Source: Betaproteobacteria bacterium
GTDB lineage: Bacteria > Pseudomonadota > Gammaproteobacteria > Burkholderiales > Rhodocyclaceae
Length of the DNA: 64,000 bases
Direction of reading: 5' to 3'
Assembly (NCBI GenBank): GCA_016705475.1
Contig: JADIYD010000014.1
Location: 248,001-312,000 of the forward strand
Within the stretch, counting starts at the first letter, position 1. The number at the start of each line of letters is the position of its first letter. The position numbers were made by a program, and so were the translations under genes. The notes below the pieces were generated by a model. The model was given only the letters and a program-made list of their open reading frames with translations. It had not been told where the DNA came from and did no database searches. This document shows, piece by piece, positions 1 to 8,818 of the stretch.

Positions 1-60
1 TACATCGCGCTGTTCGTCGACAGCGAGGGGAACAGGGTCGGCCTCTTTTCACCGCGCTGA
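1..60 (+). CDS. C-terminal end of a VOC (glyoxalase/bleomycin-resistance fold) protein, partial
   Basis: The first 60 bases are open in frame 1 and end in TGA. The 19 residues read YIALFVDSEGNRVGLFSPR, the typical last strand of VOC-superfamily proteins, where the pattern is GYIA-F-D-EGN-IGLHS. The Glu of DSEG often lies near the metal site in this family. The start lies outside the window, so substrate and role cannot be named. A similar tail, also without its N-terminus, recurs at 59298-59388. Confidence 0.6.
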   Translation, partial: YIALFVDSEGNRVGLFSPR

Positions 61-517
61 GGCACTATTGGTCGGGGGACTGCCCCCTGGCCGGATGCCA
101 CCCGGACGCCTTCCCACGGCTTCCGGGCGCTTCGCTGCTGCGGCCTGCGCCGTTTGTTCGTCGACGTTCAACGCCAACGGCAGAAAACCCAAGCGCCGGG
201 CATCGAATCTGTCATCGTGGGTTTTCCTGATGCAACGCCGGGCTGGGTGTGCCTGCTGCGGTCAACGGCAAATAATGGCCAAACATGCCGCGTTATCGAA
301 AACCACGGAATCGACCTGGCTCCGGGGTAGAAGCAGCGCCGGGCCGACGCCTGCAACTTTCTGAGCATCGGCGATCACTCGACGTGGGCAAGGGCGAAAC
401 ACCCGACGATTTGACCAAGAAAATGTTGATCTAGGTCACAACTCTTTCTTTGCAGCGCGCTAGGATGAGACGGTGTAATATAACTTTAGTTTTAGCACTT
501 TTCGCATAGGTGTAAAT
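61..517. other. intergenic stretch with one copy of the dispersed repeat
   Basis: No convincing gene is visible in these 457 bases; the short open frames have no recognisable product and no ribosome-binding site. At 252-287 there is a plus-orientation copy of the dispersed repeat: core TGCTGCGGTCAAC, then an AAATAA patch, GGCC and an AAACAT patch. The last 80 bases before 518 are AT-richer and probably hold the promoter of the binding-protein/kinase pair, but no clear -35/-10 pair could be chosen. Confidence 0.5.
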
Positions 518-1501
518 ATGAAATCGCTCATCGCAGCCTTGGGCACGCTTCTCATGCTGGTTTCCGGATCCACGCTCGCAGCGGACTTCAAGGTGCTCGT
601 CGTCATGAGCTACGAAGAAGACAACCCCTGGGTGAGGGAGATACGCGAAGGCATCGATGGCGTATTGCTTCCGGCCGCCGAGATCACCTATTTCCACATG
701 AACACCAAGGCGAACCGGGACGGTGGGCCAGCCCGGGCCGAGGAGGCCTCTGCCCTGTTCAAATCGCTACAGCCGAACGGTGTCATCACTGCCGACGACG
801 ATGCTGTGGCCATGTTCATCCTGCCCTACCTCAAGGACAAGACGGCGACGCCGGTCATGTTCAACGGCGTCAATGCGGCAGCGGAAAAATATGGTTTCCC
901 CAACGCCCATGTTTCAGGCGTTCTGGAACGCGCGCACGTTCGAGAATCCCTCGCCTTCATCAAGCAGATCCTACCGTCTGTCCGCAAGGCCTGCTTCATG
1001 ACCGCCGACGTGCCGCCCGGACGTGCATTGCGCAGCCAGGTGGACGCCGAAAAGGCCACCTACCCCATATCCACCAGCGACTTTTACTTGATACGCGACA
1101 ATCAGCAGCTCGAAGGCCTCGGCAAATCACTGAACGCCAACTGCGATCTGCTTTTCGTGGACAGCCTTGAAGGCATTCTCGATCGGAACGGCAAGACGCA
1201 GACGAACAAGGATGTCTTTCCGCTCATTCAACGTATTTTCAACAAGCCCATCCTTGGCGCAAATCGCTATCAGGTCGAGCAAGGCGCTCTGGCTGCAGTG
1301 GTCAAGACCGGGCAGGAACAAGGCGAACGCTCCGCTGAAATGCTGCTGCAGGCGATGCGCGGCAAGTCCGTCAGCAGTCTTCCCGTCACCCAGAACAGTC
1401 GCGGTCAACGCGTCATCAACGTCAGTGCGCTGGAGCGCATGGGCATCATGCCGCAACCGAGCGTACTGCGCGGTGCTGCCCTTGTGAGACAACAGCCCTG
1501 A
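518..1501 (+). CDS. periplasmic ABC-type substrate-binding protein, probable sensor partner of the adjacent kinase
   Basis: 327 residues with a Sec signal peptide (about residues 1-22, ending STLAA) followed by a two-lobed binding fold of the ABC_sub_bind / type 1 periplasmic type (FKVLVVMSYEEDNPWVREI at the mature N-terminus; PILGANRYQVEQGALAAV near the C-terminus). No ABC permease or ATPase gene is nearby. Instead the gene ends only 15 bases before a membrane hybrid histidine kinase with a large periplasmic domain. By analogy with other binding-protein/kinase pairs I infer that it delivers a ligand signal to that kinase. The ligand cannot be named from sequence. Confidence 0.7.
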   Translation: MKSLIAALGTLLMLVSGSTLAADFKVLVVMSYEEDNPWVREIREGIDGVLLPAAEITYFHMNTKANRDGGPARAEEASALFKSLQPNGVITADDDAVAMFILPYLKDKTATPVMFNGVNAAAEKYGFPNAHVSGVLERAHVRESLAFIKQILPSVRKACFMTADVPPGRALRSQVDAEKATYPISTSDFYLIRDNQQLEGLGKSLNANCDLLFVDSLEGILDRNGKTQTNKDVFPLIQRIFNKPILGANRYQVEQGALAAVVKTGQEQGERSAEMLLQAMRGKSVSSLPVTQNSRGQRVINVSALERMGIMPQPSVLRGAALVRQQP

Positions 1502-1516
1502 ACCTTGGGAAATAGA

Positions 1517-4270
1517 GTGCGCAGGCGGTTAACCGCAAGTCTGAGCAGCAAGCTGATCGCGCTGGCGCTGATCAATGCGCTGGCGCTCGCTGTGCTCGCC
1601 AGCATAGTCTGGCTCGCCTATGGGCGTGTAGAAACCCTGTCGACCGAGATTACCCGCAAGCAATTGAGCAGCGTGATTGACAACGCAGCACTGGGACGCG
1701 AGATATCGGCAGTCCTCTCCCGACTGGATCAGGACATCCGTCGCTGCCAGGACCATAACCAGGTTTCTGGTGAAACAAGTCAGCTTCCGGCGCAATTGAA
1801 GGCGCTTGCAGTCAAGGCCGAAGCGCCGTCATTGAAAGAATCAATTGGGTACCTGGCCGCAACAACCGAGCACCTGCTAAGCCATTGCAACGGTATTCGA
1901 GACAGCCTGGGCGCGATTGCCGGAACCGAAAATCAGCTTCTCGAGCAACTGTCTGCGACTGAAACGCTGACCAGCCGCGCGCTGATCGATCAAACGCTGG
2001 CGGGAAGGAACACCGACTATCTCGATCAGGTCATGACGCTGGTGATCGGCTATCGGGAGAGCGTCATGCTGATCGGTCGGGAGATCGGCAAGGCAGCGGT
2101 CAACACCGAGTCCGAACAACGCGCCCTGGTAGCCGCCCTGGCAATGATCGACGACCTGAAATTGCGTTTGCAAACGCTGACGGCCGCGACGCCGGAAATG
2201 GCAGGAATCGCCCGCAAGATGCGCACCGCGGTTCAGCGTTACCGGGAACACATTGTGGTCATGGAATCCGATCTGCAAGAATTCCATACCCTGTTGACAG
2301 AGCACCAGGGTCGCGTCGGGAACGTGCTGACACAACTGCAGCAACTGGACCGCGAAACCAACCTTGAAGCGGAGGCTTTTCTTGCCAATCTGCATACGCT
2401 TGTTGAGAAAACGTCAACAAACGTCCTGTGGATCGCGGCGATCATCGTCATTAGCTCGTTACTGTTGACCGGCTGGTTCATCCGCAATGGCATCCAGCAT
2501 CCGCTCGACGGGATCCTTCGCCAGATCAGCCAGATCCGCCGCGGAGAAAGGCAAGTAGATGATTTGGTCCAGCGCCACGATGAATGGGGAGACATTCAAT
2601 CAGCACTGTCCGAGATGGCGATGCAGCTGACACAAGCGCACGAACTGCTGCGTGACGTCATCGATACCGCACCAATTCGCGTTTTCTGGAAAGACCTCGA
2701 TGGCTGCTACCTCGGTTGCAACCAGCTCTTTGCCCGCGACGCTGGCAGGCAAGGTCCCGACGAGATGGTCGGCCTTGACGACTTTGCCATGCCCTGGGCA
2801 GCCCAGGCCGAACGGTATCGCGCCGACGATCAGGCGGTTGTGCGCTCAAAGCAAGCACGGCTAGGTTATGAGGAGCCACAAACCAGTCCGGAAGGCAAAA
2901 CCGTGTGGCTGAGCACCTCCAAAGTCCCGTTGAAGGATGCTGAAGGCAAGGTCATCGGCATCCTCGGCATCTACGATGACATCACTCTTCGAAAAGCAAC
3001 CGAACTCGAACTTCAGAGCCACCGCCTGCACCTTGAAGATCTGGTCGAGGAGCGCACCAAGGCCCTGACCGAAGCAAAGATCGCTGCCGAAGCGGCCAGC
3101 CGGGCGAAGAGCGCCTTTCTCGCCAACATGAGCCACGAGTTGCGCACCCCCATGAACGGCGTGCTGGGCATGCTTATGCTGGCATCGCGACGCATGGCTG
3201 ATGCCAAGGGGCTGGATCAGCTCGACAAGGCCAAGCTCTCGGCCGAGCGGCTGCTTGGCTTGCTCAATGACATCCTCGACATTTCCAAGATCGAGGCGGA
3301 CCGGATGGTGTTCGAGAGCATTCCAATGGAAATATCGACGGTTATCGAGCAGGTGACCAATACCCTTGGCCACAAGGCCAAAGAGAAGAATCTCGCGCTG
3401 ACAACGAACGTCCCCGCCAAGTTGATGACGCAGGCACTCAAGGGTGATCCGCTGCGCCTGGGGCAGATTCTCATCAACCTTGTCGGGAACGCCATCAAGT
3501 TCACCGAGAAGGGTGTCATCTCGATCCGTGCGGCTTCATTCGATGAAACCCACGACCAGCTTCAGGTGCGATTCGAGGTCGGCGACACCGGGATAGGGAT
3601 CGACCATTACGCCCAGACGCGTTTGTTCAATGCCTTCGAGCAAGCCGACAACAGCACAACGCGCCAGTACGGCGGCACCGGTCTGGGGCTCGCCATCAGC
3701 AAGCATCTGGTACAGCTCATGGGTGGCAGGATGGGCGTCATCAGTTTCCCCGGTGAAGGCAGTACCTTCTGGTTTGAACTGCCCCTCAGAAAACGTGTGC
3801 CGGAGATGCTTGATGTCCCGCTGTCGTCACCGACAGAACCCGCAAGTCTTCGCCTTCTCAAGCAGTTCGCGGGTACTTGTGTCCTGCTTGCGGAAGACGA
3901 ACCGACGGCCCAGGAGGTCTCCCGCTATCTGCTCGAAGATGTCGGGATGCATGTGGATGTCGCCGAGAACGGCGAGCTGGCGTTGGCAATGGCGCGCCAG
4001 AACCGCTATGCCCTGATTTTCATGGACATGCAGATGCCCACGATGAATGGCGTTGAGGCAACACGAGCAATCCGCGCCAATTCGCTCAATCGGCAAACAC
4101 CCATTTTCGCCATGACGGCGAATGCCTTTGACGACGACCGGGACACCTGTCTGGCAGCAGGCATGAACGAGCACATCAGCAAGCCGGTGCAAGCCGGCAA
4201 ACTCTACGACACCATGCATCTCTGGCTGGAGCGGCAGGCGCGCCCGTTGCCTCCCGAATCAGTCTGCTGA
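1517..4270 (+). CDS. membrane hybrid sensor histidine kinase (HAMP-PAS-HisKA-HATPase-REC)
   Basis: About 917 residues from the GTG at 1517, which has GGGAAA upstream; a TTG at 1505 would add four residues. In order: TM1 (about 12-35), a long helical periplasmic domain (about 36-300), TM2 (about 304-324), HAMP, a PAS/PAC domain (about 378-495), a coiled coil, HisKA with SHELRTPMNG (phospho-His about 540), HATPase boxes (NLVGNAIKF, GDTGIGI, GGTGLGLAI) and a C-terminal receiver with FMDMQMP (Asp about 837). There is no Hpt domain in the protein. The lone Hpt protein encoded at 26294-26632 could receive the phosphate, which is speculation. It is translated directly after the binding protein, its likely periplasmic input. 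Confidence 0.85.
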   Translation: MRRRLTASLSSKLIALALINALALAVLASIVWLAYGRVETLSTEITRKQLSSVIDNAALGREISAVLSRLDQDIRRCQDHNQVSGETSQLPAQLKALAVKAEAPSLKESIGYLAATTEHLLSHCNGIRDSLGAIAGTENQLLEQLSATETLTSRALIDQTLAGRNTDYLDQVMTLVIGYRESVMLIGREIGKAAVNTESEQRALVAALAMIDDLKLRLQTLTAATPEMAGIARKMRTAVQRYREHIVVMESDLQEFHTLLTEHQGRVGNVLTQLQQLDRETNLEAEAFLANLHTLVEKTSTNVLWIAAIIVISSLLLTGWFIRNGIQHPLDGILRQISQIRRGERQVDDLVQRHDEWGDIQSALSEMAMQLTQAHELLRDVIDTAPIRVFWKDLDGCYLGCNQLFARDAGRQGPDEMVGLDDFAMPWAAQAERYRADDQAVVRSKQARLGYEEPQTSPEGKTVWLSTSKVPLKDAEGKVIGILGIYDDITLRKATELELQSHRLHLEDLVEERTKALTEAKIAAEAASRAKSAFLANMSHELRTPMNGVLGMLMLASRRMADAKGLDQLDKAKLSAERLLGLLNDILDISKIEADRMVFESIPMEISTVIEQVTNTLGHKAKEKNLALTTNVPAKLMTQALKGDPLRLGQILINLVGNAIKFTEKGVISIRAASFDETHDQLQVRFEVGDTGIGIDHYAQTRLFNAFEQADNSTTRQYGGTGLGLAISKHLVQLMGGRMGVISFPGEGSTFWFELPLRKRVPEMLDVPLSSPTEPASLRLLKQFAGTCVLLAEDEPTAQEVSRYLLEDVGMHVDVAENGELALAMARQNRYALIFMDMQMPTMNGVEATRAIRANSLNRQTPIFAMTANAFDDDRDTCLAAGMNEHISKPVQAGKLYDTMHLWLERQARPLPPESVC

Positions 4271-4494
4271 CGCTGTTACCCGCCTTGATGGGGAATCCCC
4301 ATGCCCTCATCGATCGCAAAACCGCGGAAATTTGCCACCGCAAACCCCCATCAGCCAGATTCGTCGAACCATGATTTTTGTTTGCCATCTGGCGAAGACA
4401 GATGCCTTGGTCCGGCAAGCGTTGTCGAACTCTGTATCAGCCCATCCGCGGTCAACCAGTCAATATCAGCAAAATCGGGAGCAGCAGCGCCAGT

Positions 4495-4500
4495 TATAAT
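4495..4500 (+). promoter_or_regulatory. candidate -10 box of psd
   Basis: A perfect TATAAT lies 30 bases before the psd start at 4530. No good -35 is found 16-18 bases upstream. The 4271-4494 gap otherwise holds a weak 6-bp hairpin (4288-4302) without a T tract and a degenerate repeat-like core at 4447-4478. Confidence 0.4.
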
Positions 4501-4529
4501 GAGCGCCCCTTGTCCTGCCGGTGTTGCCC

Positions 4530-5378
4530 GTGTCCGACCGTCTCGCTGTCCTGCCCCAATATCTCATCCCCAAGCAAGCCCTGACCATCCTCGCCGGCAA
4601 GCTGGCCTCAAAGGAGGCCGGCAGCCTGACGACCAGCGTGATTCGCTGGTTCGTCGGCCGCTACAACGTGAACATGGCTGAGGCAGCCAATCCGGACATC
4701 GCCAGCTACAAGAGTTTCAACGCGTTCTTCACGCGGCCGCTCAAGGAAGGCGCCCGCCCGCAGGCCGCCGCTGATTTCATCAGTCCGGTCGATGGCGCCA
4801 TCAGCCAGTTCGGCCCCATTGAACGTGACCAGATTTTCCAGGCCAAGGGCCACAGCTATTCGACCACCGCCCTCGTCGGCGGCGACCGCAAGCTGGCCGA
4901 GCAATTCGAAAACGGCAGCTTTGCCACCCTCTACCTGAGCCCGCGCGATTACCACCGCATCCACATGCCGTGCGCCGGCAAGCTGACCCGCATGATCTAC
5001 GTGCCCGGCGAGCTGTTCTCGGTCAATCCAACCACCGCCCGTGGCGTGCCCGGCCTGTTCGCCCGCAACGAGCGCGTCGTCTGCGTTTTCGACTCCGAAT
5101 TCGGCCCCTTCGTGTTGACGCTGGTCGGTGCCACCATCGTCGGCAGCATGGCTACCGTCTGGCACGGCATGGTCAATCCGCCGCGCCCGGGCGTCGTCCG
5201 CGAATGGCGCTACGACGAGCAGAACATCGTGCTGAAAAAGGGCGACGAAATGGGCCGCTTCCTGCTCGGCTCGACCGTCGTTATGCTCTTCCCGAAAGAC
5301 ACGCTGGCCTTCAACCCGGATTGGGCACCGACCGGTGCCATCCGCATGGGCGAGACGATGGGCGGCAAGCCCGTCTAA
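4530..5378 (+). CDS. psd: phosphatidylserine decarboxylase proenzyme
   Basis: Decarboxylates phosphatidylserine to phosphatidylethanolamine at the inner membrane. The protein is about 282 residues, the usual length of the E. coli-type enzyme. The C-terminal LGST motif (FLLGSTVVML, Ser about 248) is the self-cleavage site that makes the pyruvoyl prosthetic group and splits the chain into alpha and beta. SPVDG and YHRIHMP are also conserved. I prefer the GTG at 4530 (MSDRLAVLPQYLIPK); a GTG at 4521 would add three residues. It is a single gene, convergent with the beta-helix gene, whose stop lies one base away. Confidence 0.93.
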   Translation: MSDRLAVLPQYLIPKQALTILAGKLASKEAGSLTTSVIRWFVGRYNVNMAEAANPDIASYKSFNAFFTRPLKEGARPQAAADFISPVDGAISQFGPIERDQIFQAKGHSYSTTALVGGDRKLAEQFENGSFATLYLSPRDYHRIHMPCAGKLTRMIYVPGELFSVNPTTARGVPGLFARNERVVCVFDSEFGPFVLTLVGATIVGSMATVWHGMVNPPRPGVVREWRYDEQNIVLKKGDEMGRFLLGSTVVMLFPKDTLAFNPDWAPTGAIRMGETMGGKPV

Positions 5379-5379
5379 A

Positions 5380-6650
5380 TTACTGGAAAGCCCCGGGTGC
5401 CAGCATGCTGCCCGGGCGCATCGGGCGGCTGCCCACCGGAAAGCTGAATTCGGCATTCGGCATCAACTCCACGCCACGCGCCTGCCCCGGCGGCCTGACT
5501 GCGCCCCGCAGCGGCGACATATTGGTCAGACGCAGCGGCACGCCGCCAAACTCGATGAGATCGCCACGCGCAACCAGGCGATTGCCGTCAAACCTCCCCT
5601 GCGCCGGCTTGTTCAAATCACCAATGCCGACCATCAGGTTGTTGAGCAGCCAGACCTCGACATCGGCCCCGATCTTTTCGCTAAAGACGTTCAGAAACTT
5701 TCCGGTGTGGTTGTCGTTGATCAGCGTGTTGTGCGCCAGGTAAAGGGCGTTGTCCGGCCAGCGACTGCCTTCGGCACCGTAGGCAACGATGCTCGGATTG
5801 TCCGTTCCGGTGCTTTGGCCGATAGCATTGCCGATCACGTAGGCAAGGCCGCCATTGGGAAACTCCAGCTCGTAAGAAGCCCGGCCACCGGCGCCATCGA
5901 CCAGCATGTTGTACAGAATATGGTTTTGCGCGCCCGTGATTTGACCAGATGCCCCAGATAGCCGTTGGATAAACGGCTGCCACGCAGCACGAACTTGCCG
6001 ATCCCGCCGACGTAGAGCAGATGGTGCAAATCGTTCTTGTCTCGCGGCGCATCGCCAAATTCGCTATCGATGACTTCCAGAGTCTGCTCCGGCGAATTTG
6101 CCGTCAAGATCCCCATTTCGTTGTCGAGGAAGGCGCAGGAATGGACCGTCAGATTGCCCTTCTCGAAGCGGATACCGGCACCGTTCCGGCTGGCCACCCT
6201 GCCCCCCCGGAATTCGATGTTCTCGATGCGCACCTTGCCGCCACGCACGACCCAGATTGCCTTGCCCTCGGCGCTCTTGCCATCGGCCAGCATGACCGGC
6301 CGGCCGCCAGTGCTGCCGCGGATGATGAGTTCATTTTTGGTCCAAATAGCCGGTTGACCGTGGTAGTCGCCCGGGCGAATCTCGATGACCTCGCCATCCT
6401 GCGCCAGCCGCGCCGCCTCGGTGATGGTGGTGATTTTTTCGCCCGGTCCGACGACCATCGTCGCCGGTTTGGCGGCAACAGCCGCCTGCTTTGGGTCAGC
6501 CGAAACCGTCTTCAACTGACCGTCCGGCGAACGGCGGATCTCGCCGAGGTAATTTGGCGCCGGCGAGGAGGGCGGCGAAAACGGGTAACCAACCCGCCCC
6601 CCATGAAACGGCAGCAGCCATGCATTTGTCAACCAGCCAAGCCGTGGCAA
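5380..6650 (-). pseudogene. right-handed parallel beta-helix (pectate-lyase-fold) protein, frameshifted as read
   Basis: Two open frames on the minus strand form one protein. Residues from 6650 to about 5944 hold an N-terminal segment and the beta-helix start (GEVIEIRPGDYHG, NELIIRGSTGGRP). The frame then shifts and continues to 5380 (NHILYNMLVDGAGG, ALYLAHNTLINDNH). The junction is an AAAA run near 5944; one more A restores a single 423-residue frame. The N-terminus is uncertain: the open frame begins at TTG 6650 and lacks an ATG. Beta-helix proteins of this kind act on or display carbohydrate, but no substrate is indicated. It is probably intact in the organism, with a homopolymer error here. 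A degenerate copy of the dispersed repeat lies inside it at 6329-6367. Confidence 0.6.
6329..6367 (-). repeat. degenerate copy of the dispersed uptake-like repeat, inside the beta-helix gene
   Basis: On the minus strand the core CCACGGTCAACCGG is intact, but the first A patch is replaced by CTATTT; a second patch AAAAATGAA follows after GGACC. It is listed as a probable diverged copy. Confidence 0.45.
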
Positions 6651-6726
6651 TATTCGCCCTCCGGTCAGATTGGCGACGCCTTCAAGTCCTCAGTCAACAT
6701 CCGATCATTCCCGTCAGGAGAATTCA

Positions 6727-7701
6727 ATGCACCGATCAGTTTCCTCCCTCGTTCGCCACTGGCTCTTTGCCGGCTTGCTCGCTGCCGTTTCCAGCTTTGC
6801 CATCGCCGAAGCGCCGCAACAGAAAACCCAGGTTCCCGGCTATTACCGTCTGATGCTTGGCAGTTTCGAAGTCACAGCCCTCTACGACGGCGCCATCGAT
6901 CTCGACGAAAAGCTGCTCAAAAGCATCGCCAAGCGCGACATCCAGCGCCTGCTTGCCCGCCAGTTCCTGAAAGGCCCCAAGGTGCAGACCGCCGTCAACG
7001 CCTACCTGGTCAACACCGGCAGCAAGCTGGTGCTGGTCGATGCCGGTGCCGCCAAGCTGTTCGGGCCAGGCCTCGGCAACATCATCGACAACCTGAAGGC
7101 CGCCGGCTACACCCCGGAGCAGGTCGACACCGTGCTCATTACCCACCTGCACGGCGACCACATCAATGGTCTGGTCACGCCGGATGGCAAGGCTGTTTTC
7201 ACCAATGCTGAAGTCTGGTCTGCCAAGGCCGACAACGAGTTCTGGCTGAGCGAGGAAATCGCCGCAAAGGCGCCAAAGGACTTCCAGGCCTTCTTCAAGA
7301 TGTCACGCGATGCCGCGGCACCTTACCTCGCCTCCGGCAAATGGAAGACCTTCGACAGCGACCGCGAACTGCTGGCCGGCGTCACCAGCGTCGACACTCA
7401 CGGCCACACGCCGGGCCACGCCAGCTACCTGTTCCGGAGTGGCGACCAGAGCCTGCTTATTCTCGGCGACCTCGTGCATAACCACGCTGTTCAGTTTGCC
7501 CGCCCGGAAGTCGCCTTTGAATACGACAACGACCCAAAACAGGCTGTCGCCACCCGCAAGCGCATCTTTTTCAAGGCCGCCAAGGAAAAGCTGATGGTTG
7601 CCGGCATGCATCTGCCCTTCCCCGGCATCGGCCACGTCCGCAAGGAATCGGCTGGCGGCTACGCCTGGGTGCCGGCCGAATTCGCCCCGCTGCCGAAGTA
7701 G
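6727..7701 (+). CDS. secreted metallo-beta-lactamase-fold hydrolase
   Basis: 324 residues, start at ATG 6727 with AGGAG six bases upstream. The signal peptide spans about residues 1-27 (VSSFAIAEA). The MBL-fold metal motif THLHGDH is at residues 139-145. Further ligand positions are seen in HTPGHASY and in the Asp of ILGDLVHNH. The pattern NAYLVNTGSKLVLVDAGA is typical of the lactonase/MBL-hydrolase branch (AttM-like), but the substrate is unknown. Export suggests a periplasmic role. It lies 8 bases before yaiI and may be co-transcribed with it. Confidence 0.85.
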   Translation: MHRSVSSLVRHWLFAGLLAAVSSFAIAEAPQQKTQVPGYYRLMLGSFEVTALYDGAIDLDEKLLKSIAKRDIQRLLARQFLKGPKVQTAVNAYLVNTGSKLVLVDAGAAKLFGPGLGNIIDNLKAAGYTPEQVDTVLITHLHGDHINGLVTPDGKAVFTNAEVWSAKADNEFWLSEEIAAKAPKDFQAFFKMSRDAAAPYLASGKWKTFDSDRELLAGVTSVDTHGHTPGHASYLFRSGDQSLLILGDLVHNHAVQFARPEVAFEYDNDPKQAVATRKRIFFKAAKEKLMVAGMHLPFPGIGHVRKESAGGYAWVPAEFAPLPK

Positions 7702-7709
7702 GAAGCCAA

Positions 7710-8162
7710 ATGCAAATCTGGGTCGATGCCGACGCCTGCCCTGGCGTCATCAAGGAAATCATCTTCCGCGCCGCCGAGCGTCGGCAGATCCAGACCATTC
7801 TGGTCGCCAACCAGATGTTGCGCACGCCCCCATCGAAGTTCATCCGCGCCATTCAGGTGCCGAGCGGCTTCGACGTGGCCGACGCGCACATCGTCGATCA
7901 ATTGGCAGCAGGCGACCTTGTCGTTACCGCCGACATCCCGCTCGCCTCGCTGGTGATCGGGCGCGGTGGCCATGCGCTCAATCCGCGCGGTGAAATGTAT
8001 ACGACGGCGACAATCCAGGAACGCCTGAGCATGCGCAATTTCATGGAAGAACTAAGGGGCGCCGGGGTCGAAACCGGTGGTCCGAGCGCTTTCAGCCAGG
8101 CTGACAGGCAGGCCTTCGCGAATCAGCTCGACCGATTTCTGGCAAAAATCCCCACGGCCTGA
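7710..8162 (+). CDS. yaiI: YaiI/YqxD family protein (DUF188, UPF0178)
   Basis: 150 residues, full length for the family. The signature MQIWVDADACPGVIKE opens the protein and the conserved VVTADIPLA and LNPRGEMYT segments follow. The fold is PIN-like, so a nuclease role is sometimes proposed, but no function is established for the family. It begins 8 bases after the MBL gene. Confidence 0.88.
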   Translation: MQIWVDADACPGVIKEIIFRAAERRQIQTILVANQMLRTPPSKFIRAIQVPSGFDVADAHIVDQLAAGDLVVTADIPLASLVIGRGGHALNPRGEMYTTATIQERLSMRNFMEELRGAGVETGGPSAFSQADRQAFANQLDRFLAKIPTA

Positions 8163-8183
8163 ACACCCTGCACCAAAAGCAGG

Positions 8184-8600
8184 TTAGTTGATGCGAAAAC
8201 CCATCACGTTGCTCATCAGATGCAACTGGGGCTGGGCCTCCAGCCAGTCCCGCGCGGTCGAAACCGTCGGAAAGACTTCTGTCTGATAAGAAATGAGTCC
8301 GGCCACAGCCGGCGTATTCCTGATACGTGCAGACAATTCCTGGTCCGTCGTCACAAAGACGATACGGCAATTCGGATTCGAAGCGTAAGCACCATACTGA
8401 AGCACGGCAACTTCGGTCAGCACATCCTCCGACAGCTCATGTTTCGTGACTGCCAGGAAATCATTGATCACATAGCGTACATCGTCAAAGCGATAGTCAC
8501 CCTGAACATTCTCGACTGCCTCGATGAATTCCCGGGCAGAAACAACCCCGGAAAACTCCTTGATCACACCGTCTGGTTCCCAGACAAGCTCGTAAGACAT
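8184..8600 (-). CDS. small unknown protein, copy A of a paralogous pair
   Basis: 138 residues from ATG 8600, preceded on the minus strand by AAGGTGG. No signal peptide or membrane segment. It is clearly related to the protein at 22411-22773: both open with MSY-WEP-GV-K-FSGVV, share HYVINDF/RYVINDF, then ANP/SNP, VGFVTTD/IVFVTTD and E-FPT---AR near the end. The alternating alpha/beta pattern recalls SpoIIAA/STAS-like single-domain proteins, but I cannot assign the family with certainty. Function unknown; it stands alone and is convergent with yaiI. Confidence 0.6.
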   Translation of the reverse strand: MSYELVWEPDGVIKEFSGVVSAREFIEAVENVQGDYRFDDVRYVINDFLAVTKHELSEDVLTEVAVLQYGAYASNPNCRIVFVTTDQELSARIRNTPAVAGLISYQTEVFPTVSTARDWLEAQPQLHLMSNVMGFRIN

Positions 8601-8741
8601 ACGCCACCTTGGCAAAGGGTTAATCGCAAAAATGCTGCATTGCTACTCACTCAGGATAGTACATCGTGAGCCCGGAATCTACATCTAGTACATGCCATAG
8701 GTTTGTCATACACACTTTTATTCTAACCTGCGCCCAATGAG

Positions 8742-8777
8742 AAAAATCCCCATCCAGTTACCCGGACGGGGATTTTT
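8742..8777 (-). terminator. terminator after acnB
   Basis: A 14-bp stem (8742-8755 with 8764-8777) with an 8-base loop. On the minus strand the single mismatch becomes a G-U pair and the stem ends in UUUUU, which fits termination of acnB. Because of the A/T flanks it may work both ways. Confidence 0.75.
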
Positions 8778-8779
8778 GC

Positions 8780-8817
8780 TTGCTGCGGTCGACCGGAAAA
8801 ACCGGCCGATTTTGCAA
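8780..8817 (+). repeat. dispersed uptake-like repeat, copy next to the acnB terminator
   Basis: TTGCTGCGGTCGACCGG, then AAAAA, CCGGCC and GATTTTG. It differs from the consensus core by one base (GTCGAC for GTCAAC). It lies between the acnB stop and the acnB terminator hairpin. Confidence 0.8.
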
Positions 8818-8818
8818 A

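Noticed and set aside
68..364. 98-codon open frame in the first gap
   Set aside because: No ribosome-binding site, Pro/Arg-rich shadow composition, and a repeat copy inside.
2094..2110. CAGCGGTCAACACC in the hybrid kinase as a repeat copy
   Set aside because: No A/T patches follow; likely chance.
4288..4302. ATGGGG-AAT-CCCCAT hairpin as a terminator
   Set aside because: Short stem, 3-base loop, no T tract.
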